Numbered from the stretch's first letter, positions 15,516 through 22,610 are shown. The stretch is 64,000 nt of DNA from Deltaproteobacteria bacterium (GCA_020848905.1 JADLHG010000031.1:434001-498000); one strand, 5' to 3'. Made by a program: numbers and translations. Notes: generated by a model not told the origin, from the letters alone.

Positions 15516-16923
15516 GCCAAAAGGACGGGTCCTGGTCGTGGACGACCATCTGGAGATGGTGCGGCTCCTGGCCGACCAGCTCACCGACGAAGGCTACGAG
15601 GTGGAGCTGGCGGAGGGGGGACGCGCCGGGCTTCTGGCCCTCGAGAAGTTCTTCCCGGAGGTCGTCCTGACCGATCTCCGCATGGACGCGGTAGACGGGT
15701 TCGATGTGCTCGAAGGGGTGCGGGCAGTCGATCCCACGCTGCCGGTGATCATCATGACCGCCTTCGGCGCGATCGACAGCGCGATCGACGCCATCAAGCG
15801 GGGCGCCTACCACTACCTCACCAAGCCCTTCCGCCTCGAGGAGGTGCTCTTGTACGTGGCCCGCGCCCTGGCCGACCGGCGGCTGCGAGACCAGCACCGC
15901 ACTCTCAGCCGCCTGGCCGCCGAGCGGGCTGGCTTTGCGGCCATGATCGGGCGCAGCGAGCCGATGCGTGCCCTCTATGACCTCATCGAGCGGGTGGCGC
16001 AGTCCTCGGACCCCGTGCTGATCCACGGGGAGAGCGGTACGGGGAAGGAGCTGGTCGCGCGCGCCCTGCACTTCGAGGGACCTCGGCGGGATCGCGCCTT
16101 CGTGGTGCTCAACTGCACGGCCCTGCCCGAGACGCTGCTCGAGAGCGAGCTCTTCGGTCACGCGCGCGGCGCCTTCACGGGGGCCACCACGGCTCGCCGC
16201 GGGCTGCTCGTCGAGGCCGACGGAGGAACGCTCTTTCTGGACGAGATCGGGGACATGCCCTCCGGGCTCCAGGCCAAGCTCCTCCGGGTCCTCGAGGACT
16301 GGGAGGTTCGCCCGGTCGGTGCCGACACCTCGCGCAAGGTGGACGTGCGCATCATCGCGGCGACGCACCAGCCGCTCGAGGGCCCGGAGAGCACCTTTCG
16401 AAGGGACCTCTTCTACCGGCTGAACGTCGTGCCGCTCACCGTCCCCTCGCTGCGGGAGCGCCCCGAGGACATCCCGCTCCTCGTCGAGCACTTCTGGAAG
16501 AAGGCGCGCGAGCGGAATCCCGGGGCGATGGCGATCCGCGTGGCCCCTCAGGCGGTAGCGGCGCTCGGGCGCTACTCCTGGCCCGGCAACGTGCGCGAGC
16601 TCGAGAACGTGGTGACTCGGCTGGTGGTCCTCTCGGCCAAGGAGGTAATCGAGGAAGGCGACCTGCCCTCACAGCTCACGCGGCTCCACGGCGCCCCCTT
16701 TCCGATCGAGCACGCCAGCCAGCGGCTGGTGACGCTGCGCGAGCTGGAGAGCCAGTACATCGCCTCGGTGATCGAGCAGTGCGCCGGGAACAAGACGCGG
16801 GCCGCGGAGATCCTGGGCATCGATCCGTCCACCATCCACCGGCGAGGCAAGTCGCCCTCGACGGAGACCCCCTCGCCGGAGCCCCCGGGGCAGCCGGGCG
16901 CTCGGTCTCCCACCTCTCGATGA
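15505..16923 (+). CDS. Sigma-54-dependent response regulator (NtrC family)
   Basis: The 472-residue protein has a receiver domain (phospho-acceptor Asp57 in TDLRMD, Lys107 in TKPF), an AAA+ domain with Walker A GESGTGKE (175-182), the sigma-54 contact loop GAFTGA (222-227) and the arginine-finger region, then a Fis-type helix-turn-helix (NKTRAAEILGIDPSTIHRR). It remodels RNA polymerase-sigma-54 at -24/-12 promoters. After the HTH, the usual 'L-x-R-K-L' helix end is replaced by a Pro/Ser/Thr-rich tail of about 25 residues. It overlaps the kinase gene and lies amid eleven sigma-54-type promoters, so it is the obvious candidate activator. Confidence 0.96.
   Translation: MSRKPKGRVLVVDDHLEMVRLLADQLTDEGYEVELAEGGRAGLLALEKFFPEVVLTDLRMDAVDGFDVLEGVRAVDPTLPVIIMTAFGAIDSAIDAIKRGAYHYLTKPFRLEEVLLYVARALADRRLRDQHRTLSRLAAERAGFAAMIGRSEPMRALYDLIERVAQSSDPVLIHGESGTGKELVARALHFEGPRRDRAFVVLNCTALPETLLESELFGHARGAFTGATTARRGLLVEADGGTLFLDEIGDMPSGLQAKLLRVLEDWEVRPVGADTSRKVDVRIIAATHQPLEGPESTFRRDLFYRLNVVPLTVPSLRERPEDIPLLVEHFWKKARERNPGAMAIRVAPQAVAALGRYSWPGNVRELENVVTRLVVLSAKEVIEEGDLPSQLTRLHGAPFPIEHASQRLVTLRELESQYIASVIEQCAGNKTRAAEILGIDPSTIHRRGKSPSTETPSPEPPGQPGARSPTSR
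16845..16878 (+). promoter_or_regulatory. Weak tandem dyad-like pair in the 3' end of the regulator gene
   Basis: AGGC-AAGTC-GCCC (16845-16857) resembles the dyads elsewhere, and a poorer match (ending TC-GCCG) follows 21 bp on. They lie about 60 bp upstream of the sigma-54 element at 16937, inside the low-complexity tail of the regulator gene. This is the least certain of the sites. Confidence 0.25.
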
Positions 16924-16936
16924 GAAACCTCCCGGA

Positions 16937-16952
16937 TGGCGTGTGGCTTGCA
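16937..16952 (+). promoter_or_regulatory. Sigma-54 (-24/-12) promoter of the pseudo-receiver gene
   Basis: TGGC-GTGTGGC-TTGCA has both boxes complete and correctly spaced, just after the regulator gene. Transcription would start near 16963. That is only a few bases before the GTG proposed as start, so a leaderless message or a downstream start is possible. Confidence 0.6.
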
Positions 16953-16968
16953 CGCTTGCTGGCCTGAA

Positions 16969-17361
16969 GTGGCCACATCTCTCACAGCTCGCGTCCTTCG
17001 CCTCGCCCTCGTGGGGGAGATGATCGAACCCCTGAGGCTCCTCCTCCAGGACGTGCTGACGGACAGCGGGCTTCGGTACGAGCTGACCTCGCGACCCGAC
17101 GCGTGCGACGTGGTGATCGTGCTCGTGAACTGGGGGGAAGAGGTCCGCGTGCTCGTGGACGCGCGCGCCCGGGCCGGCGACGTGCCCTTGCTGGCCATCT
17201 TGCCCTTCGGCGACGACGGACTGGTCGAGCGCGTGCTCCTCGGGGGGGCGAAGGGCTGGTTCGCGCTCGACACCCCTCTGGTGCTGCTGTGGGAGTCCCT
17301 GGTCAAGCTGGCCGGCCCTGGCGCTTCGCCCGAAGCCGAGCCCGCCCTCAAACCCGAGTAG
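16969..17361 (+). CDS. Receiver-like protein lacking the phospho-acceptor site
   Basis: The roughly 130-residue product reads like a CheY-type receiver fold: alternating hydrophobic strands (LRLALVGE, DVVIVLVNW, VPLLAILPF) and helices, ending with GGAKGWFALDTP where receivers have GAxxYLxKP. The Asp expected after the third strand is replaced by Asn-Trp, and the final Lys by Asp-Thr, so phosphorylation is unlikely. Such pseudo-receivers act as protein-protein switches. The GTG start is uncertain, because it lies almost on the predicted transcription start; an ATG at 17020 is the alternative. It sits between the regulator and the Mla operon and could modulate the kinase or regulator. Confidence 0.65.
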   Translation: MATSLTARVLRLALVGEMIEPLRLLLQDVLTDSGLRYELTSRPDACDVVIVLVNWGEEVRVLVDARARAGDVPLLAILPFGDDGLVERVLLGGAKGWFALDTPLVLLWESLVKLAGPGASPEAEPALKPE

Positions 17362-17376
17362 CGCCAGCCTTCGAAG

Positions 17377-17410
17377 GCGCAGATCGCCAGACCCCCATTG
17401 CAATTCGCCA
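17377..17410 (+). promoter_or_regulatory. Tandem 13-bp dyad pair upstream of the Mla operon
   Basis: GCGC-AGATC-GCCA (17377-17389) and TTGC-AATTC-GCCA (17398-17410) start exactly 21 bp apart, the same spacing as upstream of bacterioferritin. They end 87 bp before the -24 box, a usual enhancer distance for sigma-54 activators. Confidence 0.6.
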
Positions 17411-17497
17411 GGGCGCCTCGATTCCGGGGCCCGCTGACCCACGCGGACTCACGGGAGGGGCCGGTGGATCCGGCGAAGGGCCGGCTTCCTCTGCTGG

Positions 17498-17513
17498 CGG
17501 CTCGCGGCTTGCA
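17498..17513 (+). promoter_or_regulatory. Sigma-54 (-24/-12) promoter candidate of the Mla operon
   Basis: CGGC-TCGCGGC-TTGCA has the full TTGCA box and GG at the right spacing. Transcription would start near 17524, 30 nt before the GTG of the permease gene. Confidence 0.6.
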
Positions 17514-17553
17514 TCGTCCCCGGCAGGGATAGACCCAGGAGACAGGTGCCGGC

Positions 17554-18816
17554 GTGGGGCTCTTGACGACAGAGGCAGAACGCACCCCTCGCGCGGCCCC
17601 TCGGTCGCGACCGCAGGCGGCGCCGCCGCGGACGGCGCACAGGCCGGCTGCTCCGGGTAGCGAGCTCGCCCCACCGGACGGGGCACCGCCAGAGCTCCCC
17701 TTTCGCGTGGAGGTGGGCGAGCCGGTCGACGGGCTCGTCGAGGTGCGCCTCCACGGCGCGCTCGCCTTCGCCGAAGCCTCCGCCCTCTGGTCCGAGCTCC
17801 GCGCGCGTCTCTCGCCCCCCATGCGCGAGGCCGTGCGTTTCGACCTCTCACAGATCGCCTCGATCGACGGCGGGGCGATGGCACTCTTGGTTCAGGCCAA
17901 GTGGGACCTCCAGACAGCCGGAGTGCGCTGCGAGTTTGTCGGTGGAGCCGGCACCGTGCAGGCGATCCTCGCCCTCTATGAGGGGGACGCGGCGCCCACC
18001 CCGCGGCCCGCGCGCGTGCGCCCCGGGTTTCTCGGGCAGCTCGGTAACGCCACGGTCGCGGCGCTGCGCGAGCTGCAGCTCGGCCTCGCCTTTCTCGGAA
18101 GCCTGGTGCTCTCGGTGGCTGGGGTGGTGCGCAGGCCGCGGACGGGGAACTGGCGCGAGGTGGCGCCGATCATGAACCGCACCGGCACCGACGCGGTCCC
18201 CATCGTGGTGCTGATCAACTTCCTCGTCGGCTTCGCGATGGCCTTCCAGTCTGCGGTCCAGCTCAAGCAGTTCGGGGCGAACATCTACGTGGCGAACCTG
18301 GTAGGTCTCTCGATGACCCGCGAGCTCGGCCCGCTCATGACGGCGATCATCGTCTGCGGTCGTTCGGGTGCGGCGTTCGCCGCCGAGCTCGGGACGATGA
18401 AGGTCTCCGAGGAGATCGACGCGCTGCGCACCATGGGCTTCGGCCCCCTGCGCTTCCTGGTGCTCCCGAGGATGCTGGCCCTCTTCCTCGTGATTCCGGT
18501 GCTGACCCTCTTCGCGGACCTGGTGGGCATGATCGGTGGCCTGGTAGTGGGGGTGGTCAACCTGGACCTCACCGTCACCGGCTACCTCAACCAGACCGGG
18601 GGCGCCCTCCGGGTCTGGGACGTCTTCCAGGGCGTGATCAAGAGCGGCGTCTTCGGCCTCGCCATCGGCCTCATCTCTTGCCACCAGGGGCTCGCCACCT
18701 CGGGGGGCGCCGAGGGAGTGGGCCGCCGCACCACGGCCGCCGTGGTGACCTCGCTCCTGGCGATCATCGTGATCGACGCGGGCTTCACCCTCATCTTCTA
18801 CGTGCTCGACCTATGA
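17554..18816 (+). CDS. STAS-MlaE fusion: lipid ABC transporter permease
   Basis: The 420-residue protein joins a Pro/Ala-rich leader, a STAS (MlaB-like) domain at about 50-145, and an MlaE permease with five or so membrane helices from about 160 to the end. MlaE motifs are visible in FQSAVQLKQFGAN and the MTRELGPLMTAIIVCGRSG loop. MlaE/MlaF/MlaD complexes move phospholipids or other lipids between inner and outer membranes. In enterobacteria MlaB is a separate protein; here it is fused. The GTG start has AGGAGA 11 nt upstream. The ATPase, MCE and auxiliary lipoprotein genes follow with overlaps, so this is one operon. Confidence 0.93.
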   Translation: MGLLTTEAERTPRAAPRSRPQAAPPRTAHRPAAPGSELAPPDGAPPELPFRVEVGEPVDGLVEVRLHGALAFAEASALWSELRARLSPPMREAVRFDLSQIASIDGGAMALLVQAKWDLQTAGVRCEFVGGAGTVQAILALYEGDAAPTPRPARVRPGFLGQLGNATVAALRELQLGLAFLGSLVLSVAGVVRRPRTGNWREVAPIMNRTGTDAVPIVVLINFLVGFAMAFQSAVQLKQFGANIYVANLVGLSMTRELGPLMTAIIVCGRSGAAFAAELGTMKVSEEIDALRTMGFGPLRFLVLPRMLALFLVIPVLTLFADLVGMIGGLVVGVVNLDLTVTGYLNQTGGALRVWDVFQGVIKSGVFGLAIGLISCHQGLATSGGAEGVGRRTTAAVVTSLLAIIVIDAGFTLIFYVLDL

Positions 18817-19553
18817 CCACACCGCTCATCACGGTCACGGATCTGACGATGGGCTGGGGGGACGACAACCTCCTCGAGCACCAGTCGTTCGAGGTCCTGC
18901 AGGGCGAGGTCTTCGCGATCCTCGGCAGGAGCGGCTGCGGCAAGTCCACCCTGCTCCGGTACATGATCGGCCTCGAGGAGCCGAAGGGCGGAACTCTCGC
19001 CATCGAGGGCCTCGGGGCGCCCACCCTGGGGGTCGGACGGCCACCCTATGGCGTGATGTTCCAGTCGGGCGCCCTCTTCGGCTCCATGACCGTGGGCGAG
19101 AACCTGGCGCTGGCGCTCACCGAGTGGACCGACCTGCCGTCGGACGCGGTGAGCGCGATCGTGCGCGCGAAGCTCCGGCTGGTGGGGTTGCAGGGGAGCG
19201 AGCACAAACGTCCGTCCGAGCTCTCGGGAGGCATGAAGAAGCGCGCCGCCATCGCGCGGGCCATGGCGCTCGAGCCGAGCCTGATCTTCCTCGACGAGCC
19301 CTCCGCCGGCCTGGACCCGGTCAGCGCCGTGGAGCTGGACGAGCTCATCCTGGCCTTGAGCACGGGCCTTGGGCTGACGGTGGTGCTCGTGACCCACGAG
19401 CTGGAGAGCATCTTCAAGGTCGCGGCCCGGTGCATTCTCCTCGACCGCGAGAGCAAGAGCATCATCGCGCGCGGAGACCCGCGGGACCTGCGCGAGAGCA
19501 GCGGCCGGCCCGAGGTGCACCAGTTCTTCAACCGAACCACGAAGGACGCGTGA
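18813..19553 (+). CDS. MlaF-type ABC transporter ATPase
   Basis: The 246-residue ATPase has Walker A GRSGCGKST, Q-loop MFQSGALFGSMTV, signature LSGGMKKRAAIARA, Walker B LIFLDEPSAGLDP and switch His in VLVTHELES. The GGMKKR signature is typical of MlaF-like ATPases. It drives lipid transport with the STAS-MlaE permease, whose stop it overlaps by four bases (ATGA), and with the MCE protein that follows at a one-base overlap (TGATG). Confidence 0.96.
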   Translation: MTTPLITVTDLTMGWGDDNLLEHQSFEVLQGEVFAILGRSGCGKSTLLRYMIGLEEPKGGTLAIEGLGAPTLGVGRPPYGVMFQSGALFGSMTVGENLALALTEWTDLPSDAVSAIVRAKLRLVGLQGSEHKRPSELSGGMKKRAAIARAMALEPSLIFLDEPSAGLDPVSAVELDELILALSTGLGLTVVLVTHELESIFKVAARCILLDRESKSIIARGDPRDLRESSGRPEVHQFFNRTTKDA

Positions 19554-20527
19554 TGGCCACCCCCACCAACCACTGGAAGCTCGGGCTCTTCGTGCTCCTC
19601 GGAGCGGTGATGATCCTGTCCACCGTGGGGGTGCTCGGGGCGCGTAGCATGCGCAAGGCGACCGGGAGCTACGTCTCGTACCTCGACGAGTCCGTGCAGG
19701 GGCTCGAGGTGGGCTCGCCGGTCAAGTTCCGCGGCGTCACCATCGGCACGGTGGGAAAGATCGACGTGGCGCCGGACCATCGCCACGTCGAGCTGACCAG
19801 CGAGCTCGGCAAGGCCGAGCTGAGTCGCCTCGGCCTGGACGTGAGGGCCGGGCTGGTCGAAAGCGGCGCGCCGAAGAAGCTCGAGCAGGCCATCGACCTC
19901 CGGGTGCAGCTCGCCTCGTCGGGGCTGACGGGGGTGAAGTTCCTGCAGCTCGACTTCTTTCCCGTCGCGCGCCACCCGCGGCCGGTGCTGCCGTTCCCGG
20001 TGCCGAAGAACTACATCCCCGCCACCTCCTCGATGATGAAGGACCTCGAGATCTCGCTCGCGCGCACGATGAACAGCCTGCCCAAGATCACCGAGCAAGT
20101 GACGCGGATCCTCGGCCGCATCGACGGGCTCGTGCGCGAAGTCGGAGAACGCAAGCTGGTCGAGCGGGCCGTCTCCACCATCGTCGCGGTGCGTCGCCTC
20201 GTCGGCGAGGCGCAGCGCAAGGTCGCGCAGCTCGAGCCCGCCCGCCTCTCGGGCCAGGTCGAGAAGACCCTCGCCAGCTTCGCCGCGACCGCGACGCGCC
20301 TGGACGGGATCCTGGCGCGCATGGATGGGGAAAGAGGCCTGCTGAAGAGCGTTCTCCGCGCATCGAACGCCTTTGGAGATACGGCGCGGAACGCCGAAGG
20401 GCTCGGCGCCCAGCTCGAGGAGGCCTTGCGTGCGGTCGGGGAGGCGGCGAAGTCCATCCACAAGCTGGCCGGCGCGCTCGAGCAGGAACCCGACATGCTG
20501 GTGAAGGGACGGGTGAAGCAGCGATGA
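19553..20527 (+). CDS. MlaD/MCE-domain lipid-binding protein
   Basis: The 324-residue protein has one N-terminal membrane helix (residues 8-30), then an MCE domain recognisable by GLEVGSPVKFRGVTIGTV near 50-67, and a long C-terminal helical region. MCE proteins form hexameric rings in the periplasm that carry lipid from the MlaE/F core. The helical tail is longer than in E. coli MlaD and may form a channel or reach toward the outer membrane. Its gene overlaps both neighbours, consistent with tight co-production. Confidence 0.94.
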   Translation: MATPTNHWKLGLFVLLGAVMILSTVGVLGARSMRKATGSYVSYLDESVQGLEVGSPVKFRGVTIGTVGKIDVAPDHRHVELTSELGKAELSRLGLDVRAGLVESGAPKKLEQAIDLRVQLASSGLTGVKFLQLDFFPVARHPRPVLPFPVPKNYIPATSSMMKDLEISLARTMNSLPKITEQVTRILGRIDGLVREVGERKLVERAVSTIVAVRRLVGEAQRKVAQLEPARLSGQVEKTLASFAATATRLDGILARMDGERGLLKSVLRASNAFGDTARNAEGLGAQLEEALRAVGEAAKSIHKLAGALEQEPDMLVKGRVKQR

Positions 20528-21180
20528 ACCCACGATCGCCACGAGTGTTCCTCGTCGCCGTCGCCGCCTGCGCGGGCCTGTGTGCCGCGGGCTGCGCTCT
20601 GCTCTCGAAGAGCGCGCCGATCGAACCGCGCTACTACAGCCCCGAGCGGCCGAGCGACCTCCCGAAGGCGGCTCCGCAACCTCCGGGGACCCCACCGCCA
20701 GAGCTGCGCCTCGGTCGCGTGCACGGGGTCTCGCATCTGGACGAGCTGCTGGTCTTCCGGCAGACGGCCAGCGAGCTCGGCTACTACCGGCTGCGGCGCT
20801 GGACCGAGGTGCCCGCGGAGTACCTCAAGCGGCGGCTTTCACGGGTGCTCTTCGAGGAGCGCGGTCTCCGGCAGACCATGGGTGGCGGCGGGCCGACCCT
20901 CGAGGTGCAGCTCACGGCCTTCGAGGAGCTGCGCACCCCGCGGCACCTGGCACGGGTGCAGACGATCGTACGGCTGCACGACGAGCGTGCGGTCCGCTGG
21001 CAGGAGACGGTTACCGTGGACCTGCCGGTGGTCGCGGCGCGGAGCGGCGACACCTCCGATGCGGTGGTCGAGGCCCTCGGTCGGGCGATGCGGGCGACGG
21101 TGGACCGGATCGCCGACCGCGTGGTTCGCGAGCTCGAGGTGGCGCCCACGCCCGCGTCCGCGGCGCGTGGGGACAGGTAG
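20524..21180 (+). CDS. ABC-transport auxiliary lipoprotein (PqiC-like)
   Basis: The 218-residue protein has a lipoprotein signal (lipobox AAGC near residue 24), then a domain of about 160 residues starting RYYSPERP that matches the 'ABC-type transport auxiliary lipoprotein' pattern. Such lipoproteins are found with MCE systems and are thought to dock the periplasmic apparatus at the outer membrane. Its ATG overlaps the stop of the MCE gene by four bases. Assignment rests on context and layout more than on individual residues. Confidence 0.85.
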   Translation: MNPRSPRVFLVAVAACAGLCAAGCALLSKSAPIEPRYYSPERPSDLPKAAPQPPGTPPPELRLGRVHGVSHLDELLVFRQTASELGYYRLRRWTEVPAEYLKRRLSRVLFEERGLRQTMGGGGPTLEVQLTAFEELRTPRHLARVQTIVRLHDERAVRWQETVTVDLPVVAARSGDTSDAVVEALGRAMRATVDRIADRVVRELEVAPTPASAARGDR

Positions 21181-21192
21181 GGGAGGCGCGTG

Positions 21193-22098
21193 ATGACGCC
21201 CCGGGCGGTGCGCTCTCTCGCGGTGGTGGTGCTCGCGGCCCTGCACCTCGGGTGCGGTCCCATGTTCGGGAAGATGGCTCGGGAGGCGACGCCTGGGGTG
21301 GTAGCCGGCGCGGTCAAGGGACTCGCGGATCCCAAGCTCCAGCGCGAGATGCTGGCCGGTATCGACGAGGAGCGGGTGAAGACGCTCACCGCGCGGGTCA
21401 GCGCGGGCATCGTGGATGGGCTGCTCGACACGCTGGAGGACCCATCCCGGCGGGCGCGGCTCGAGGCGATCGTGGCCGGGCTCACCGAGAAGGCCGCTGG
21501 CACGGCGGTGGAGGCCATGCTCGCGCGGGCGCTGGATGAGAGGCTCCAGGGGCGCCTGCGGCTGGCCATGCGAGCGACGGTGACCGAGCTCGTCACGGCG
21601 GTCTTCGACACCGTGGGGGCCCGGGCGGGCAGCGCCGAGGCGCGGTCGAAGGCCTTCGGCGCCGCCGCGCACGAGATCGCCAAGCAAGCCACTCTCGGCT
21701 TTCAGGAGGCGCTGGATGACACCCGACGCGACCGTGAGAGCGGGAAGATGCGAAAAGGGGAGGGGGCGCTCCTGATCGCGGCGGGCAACGCGTCGCAGAC
21801 CGGTCACCGGATCTTGTGGACCCTGGGCCTCGGGCTCGGCGCGCTGGCCTTCGGCCTCGGCCTCACGCTCACCTGGGCGATTCGCAAGAACCGCCTGCGT
21901 CGCTCAGAGCTGGCGCAGCGCGATGGCGCGCTCCGCTTGCTCACGGAGGCGATTACCTCCGCGGCGAAGCTGCCCGGAGCCGATGGACTCCAAGCGGTGC
22001 TGAAGACCTCGGTGCGCGATCGCGCGGGGGGAGAGCACCTCCGCAAGCTTCTCGGCGAGGAGGGCAGGCAGCTCCTCGGAATGGACCACCCGGCCTGA
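21193..22098 (+). CDS. Lipoprotein with one inner membrane helix, unknown function
   Basis: The 301-residue protein begins with a lipoprotein signal (LHLGC) and is mostly Ala/Leu/Arg-rich helix, with a clear transmembrane segment near 207-230 followed by RKNRLRRSE. A lipid anchor plus a later transmembrane helix is uncommon and would hold both ends at membranes. ATG is preferred over the adjacent GTG because GGAGG is 6 nt before it. It lies 12 bp after the auxiliary lipoprotein gene, so it is probably the last gene of the Mla-like operon and a lineage-specific addition. I recognise no family. Confidence 0.82.
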   Translation: MTPRAVRSLAVVVLAALHLGCGPMFGKMAREATPGVVAGAVKGLADPKLQREMLAGIDEERVKTLTARVSAGIVDGLLDTLEDPSRRARLEAIVAGLTEKAAGTAVEAMLARALDERLQGRLRLAMRATVTELVTAVFDTVGARAGSAEARSKAFGAAAHEIAKQATLGFQEALDDTRRDRESGKMRKGEGALLIAAGNASQTGHRILWTLGLGLGALAFGLGLTLTWAIRKNRLRRSELAQRDGALRLLTEAITSAAKLPGADGLQAVLKTSVRDRAGGEHLRKLLGEEGRQLLGMDHPA

Positions 22099-22219
22099 TG
22101 GAGGTGCAATGAGGATCGACCACCCGCCTGCTTCCACGCGAACGATCGAGATCGCCGGAGCGGAGCCCCTGCCGCCCTTCGTTCGACGCAGCGTCTCTCC
22201 AAAGCCCGGGCGGCGAGCG

Positions 22220-22232
22220 TGGCGATACGCCA
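22220..22232 (+). promoter_or_regulatory. 13-bp dyad upstream of the DUF3309 gene
   Basis: TGGC-GATAC-GCCA is a perfectly symmetric version of the dyad seen upstream of the other sigma-54-type promoters. It lies 107 bp before the -24 box. I found no second copy at the 21-bp spacing. The rest of the 286-bp gap shows nothing else. Confidence 0.45.
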
Positions 22233-22339
22233 CTCGAGCCGGGGCCTTGGCGGCGGGCGTGCCGCTTCGAACCGTTCGACGGGTGGCTCCTTCCGCGAAG
22301 TCTCGCTGGGTTCGCCTGGGCGCGCAGCTGGCGTCCTGT

Positions 22340-22355
22340 CGGTACGCCGGATGCA
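22340..22355 (+). promoter_or_regulatory. Sigma-54 (-24/-12) promoter candidate of the DUF3309 gene
   Basis: CGGT-ACGCCGG-ATGCA has the GG-N10-GC core and TGCA. Transcription would start near 22365, 20 nt before the ATG. Confidence 0.5.
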
Positions 22356-22384
22356 TGAGAGCTCTCCTACGGAAGGAGGGCAAG

Positions 22385-22537
22385 ATGCTACTCGTGACCC
22401 TGCTGGTGTTGCTCGCGCTGGCCATCGGAGGCGCAGGATGGGCTCACTCCCGCTGGGGCGTCGCGGGGTGGTCGCCCGCCGGATTGCTCGTAGCCGTGCT
22501 GCTCGTCTTGTGGTTCAGCGGCTCGGTGCGCTGGTGA
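22385..22537 (+). CDS. DUF3309-like small membrane protein
   Basis: The 50-residue product (MLLVTLLVLLALAIGGAGW, then a His/Ser/Trp/Gly turn and a second hydrophobic stretch ending WFSGSVRW) matches the layout of DUF3309, a family of tiny two-helix membrane proteins of unknown function. GAAGGAGG lies just upstream of the ATG, and a sigma-54-type promoter precedes it. A longer reading of the same frame from 22109 gives an Arg-rich N-terminus unlike the family, so the short form is chosen. Confidence 0.8.
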   Translation: MLLVTLLVLLALAIGGAGWAHSRWGVAGWSPAGLLVAVLLVLWFSGSVRW

Positions 22538-22580
22538 CGGGGAGCGAGGTGCTGCTGCGTGCTTCGCTCTATGAGAGCCC

Positions 22581-22610
22581 TTGACCTGGAACATCCGTTC
22601 AGGGTACTAG
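22581..22610 (+). promoter_or_regulatory. Sigma-70-type promoter of lexA
   Basis: TTGACC (22581-22586) and TACTAG (22605-22610) are separated by 18 bp, matching the -35/-10 pattern also seen at the tRNA-Leu gene. One LexA box fills the spacer and another overlaps the -10, so repressor binding would block the polymerase directly. Confidence 0.6.
22587..22603 (+). promoter_or_regulatory. LexA (SOS) box 1
   Basis: This 17-mer, ending GTTCAGG, matches 15 of 17 positions of the box I recall for Myxococcus LexA (CTRHAMRYBYGTTCAGS). It lies between the -35 and -10 of lexA. Confidence 0.65.

Noticed and set aside
13794-15584. Long minus-strand open frame opposite the kinase gene
   Set aside because: It is His/Arg/Gln-rich shadow sequence; the plus strand carries clear kinase motifs.
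22109-22384. N-terminal extension of the DUF3309-like protein
   Set aside because: The extension is Arg-rich and spans the predicted promoter and dyad; a good ribosome site precedes the internal ATG.
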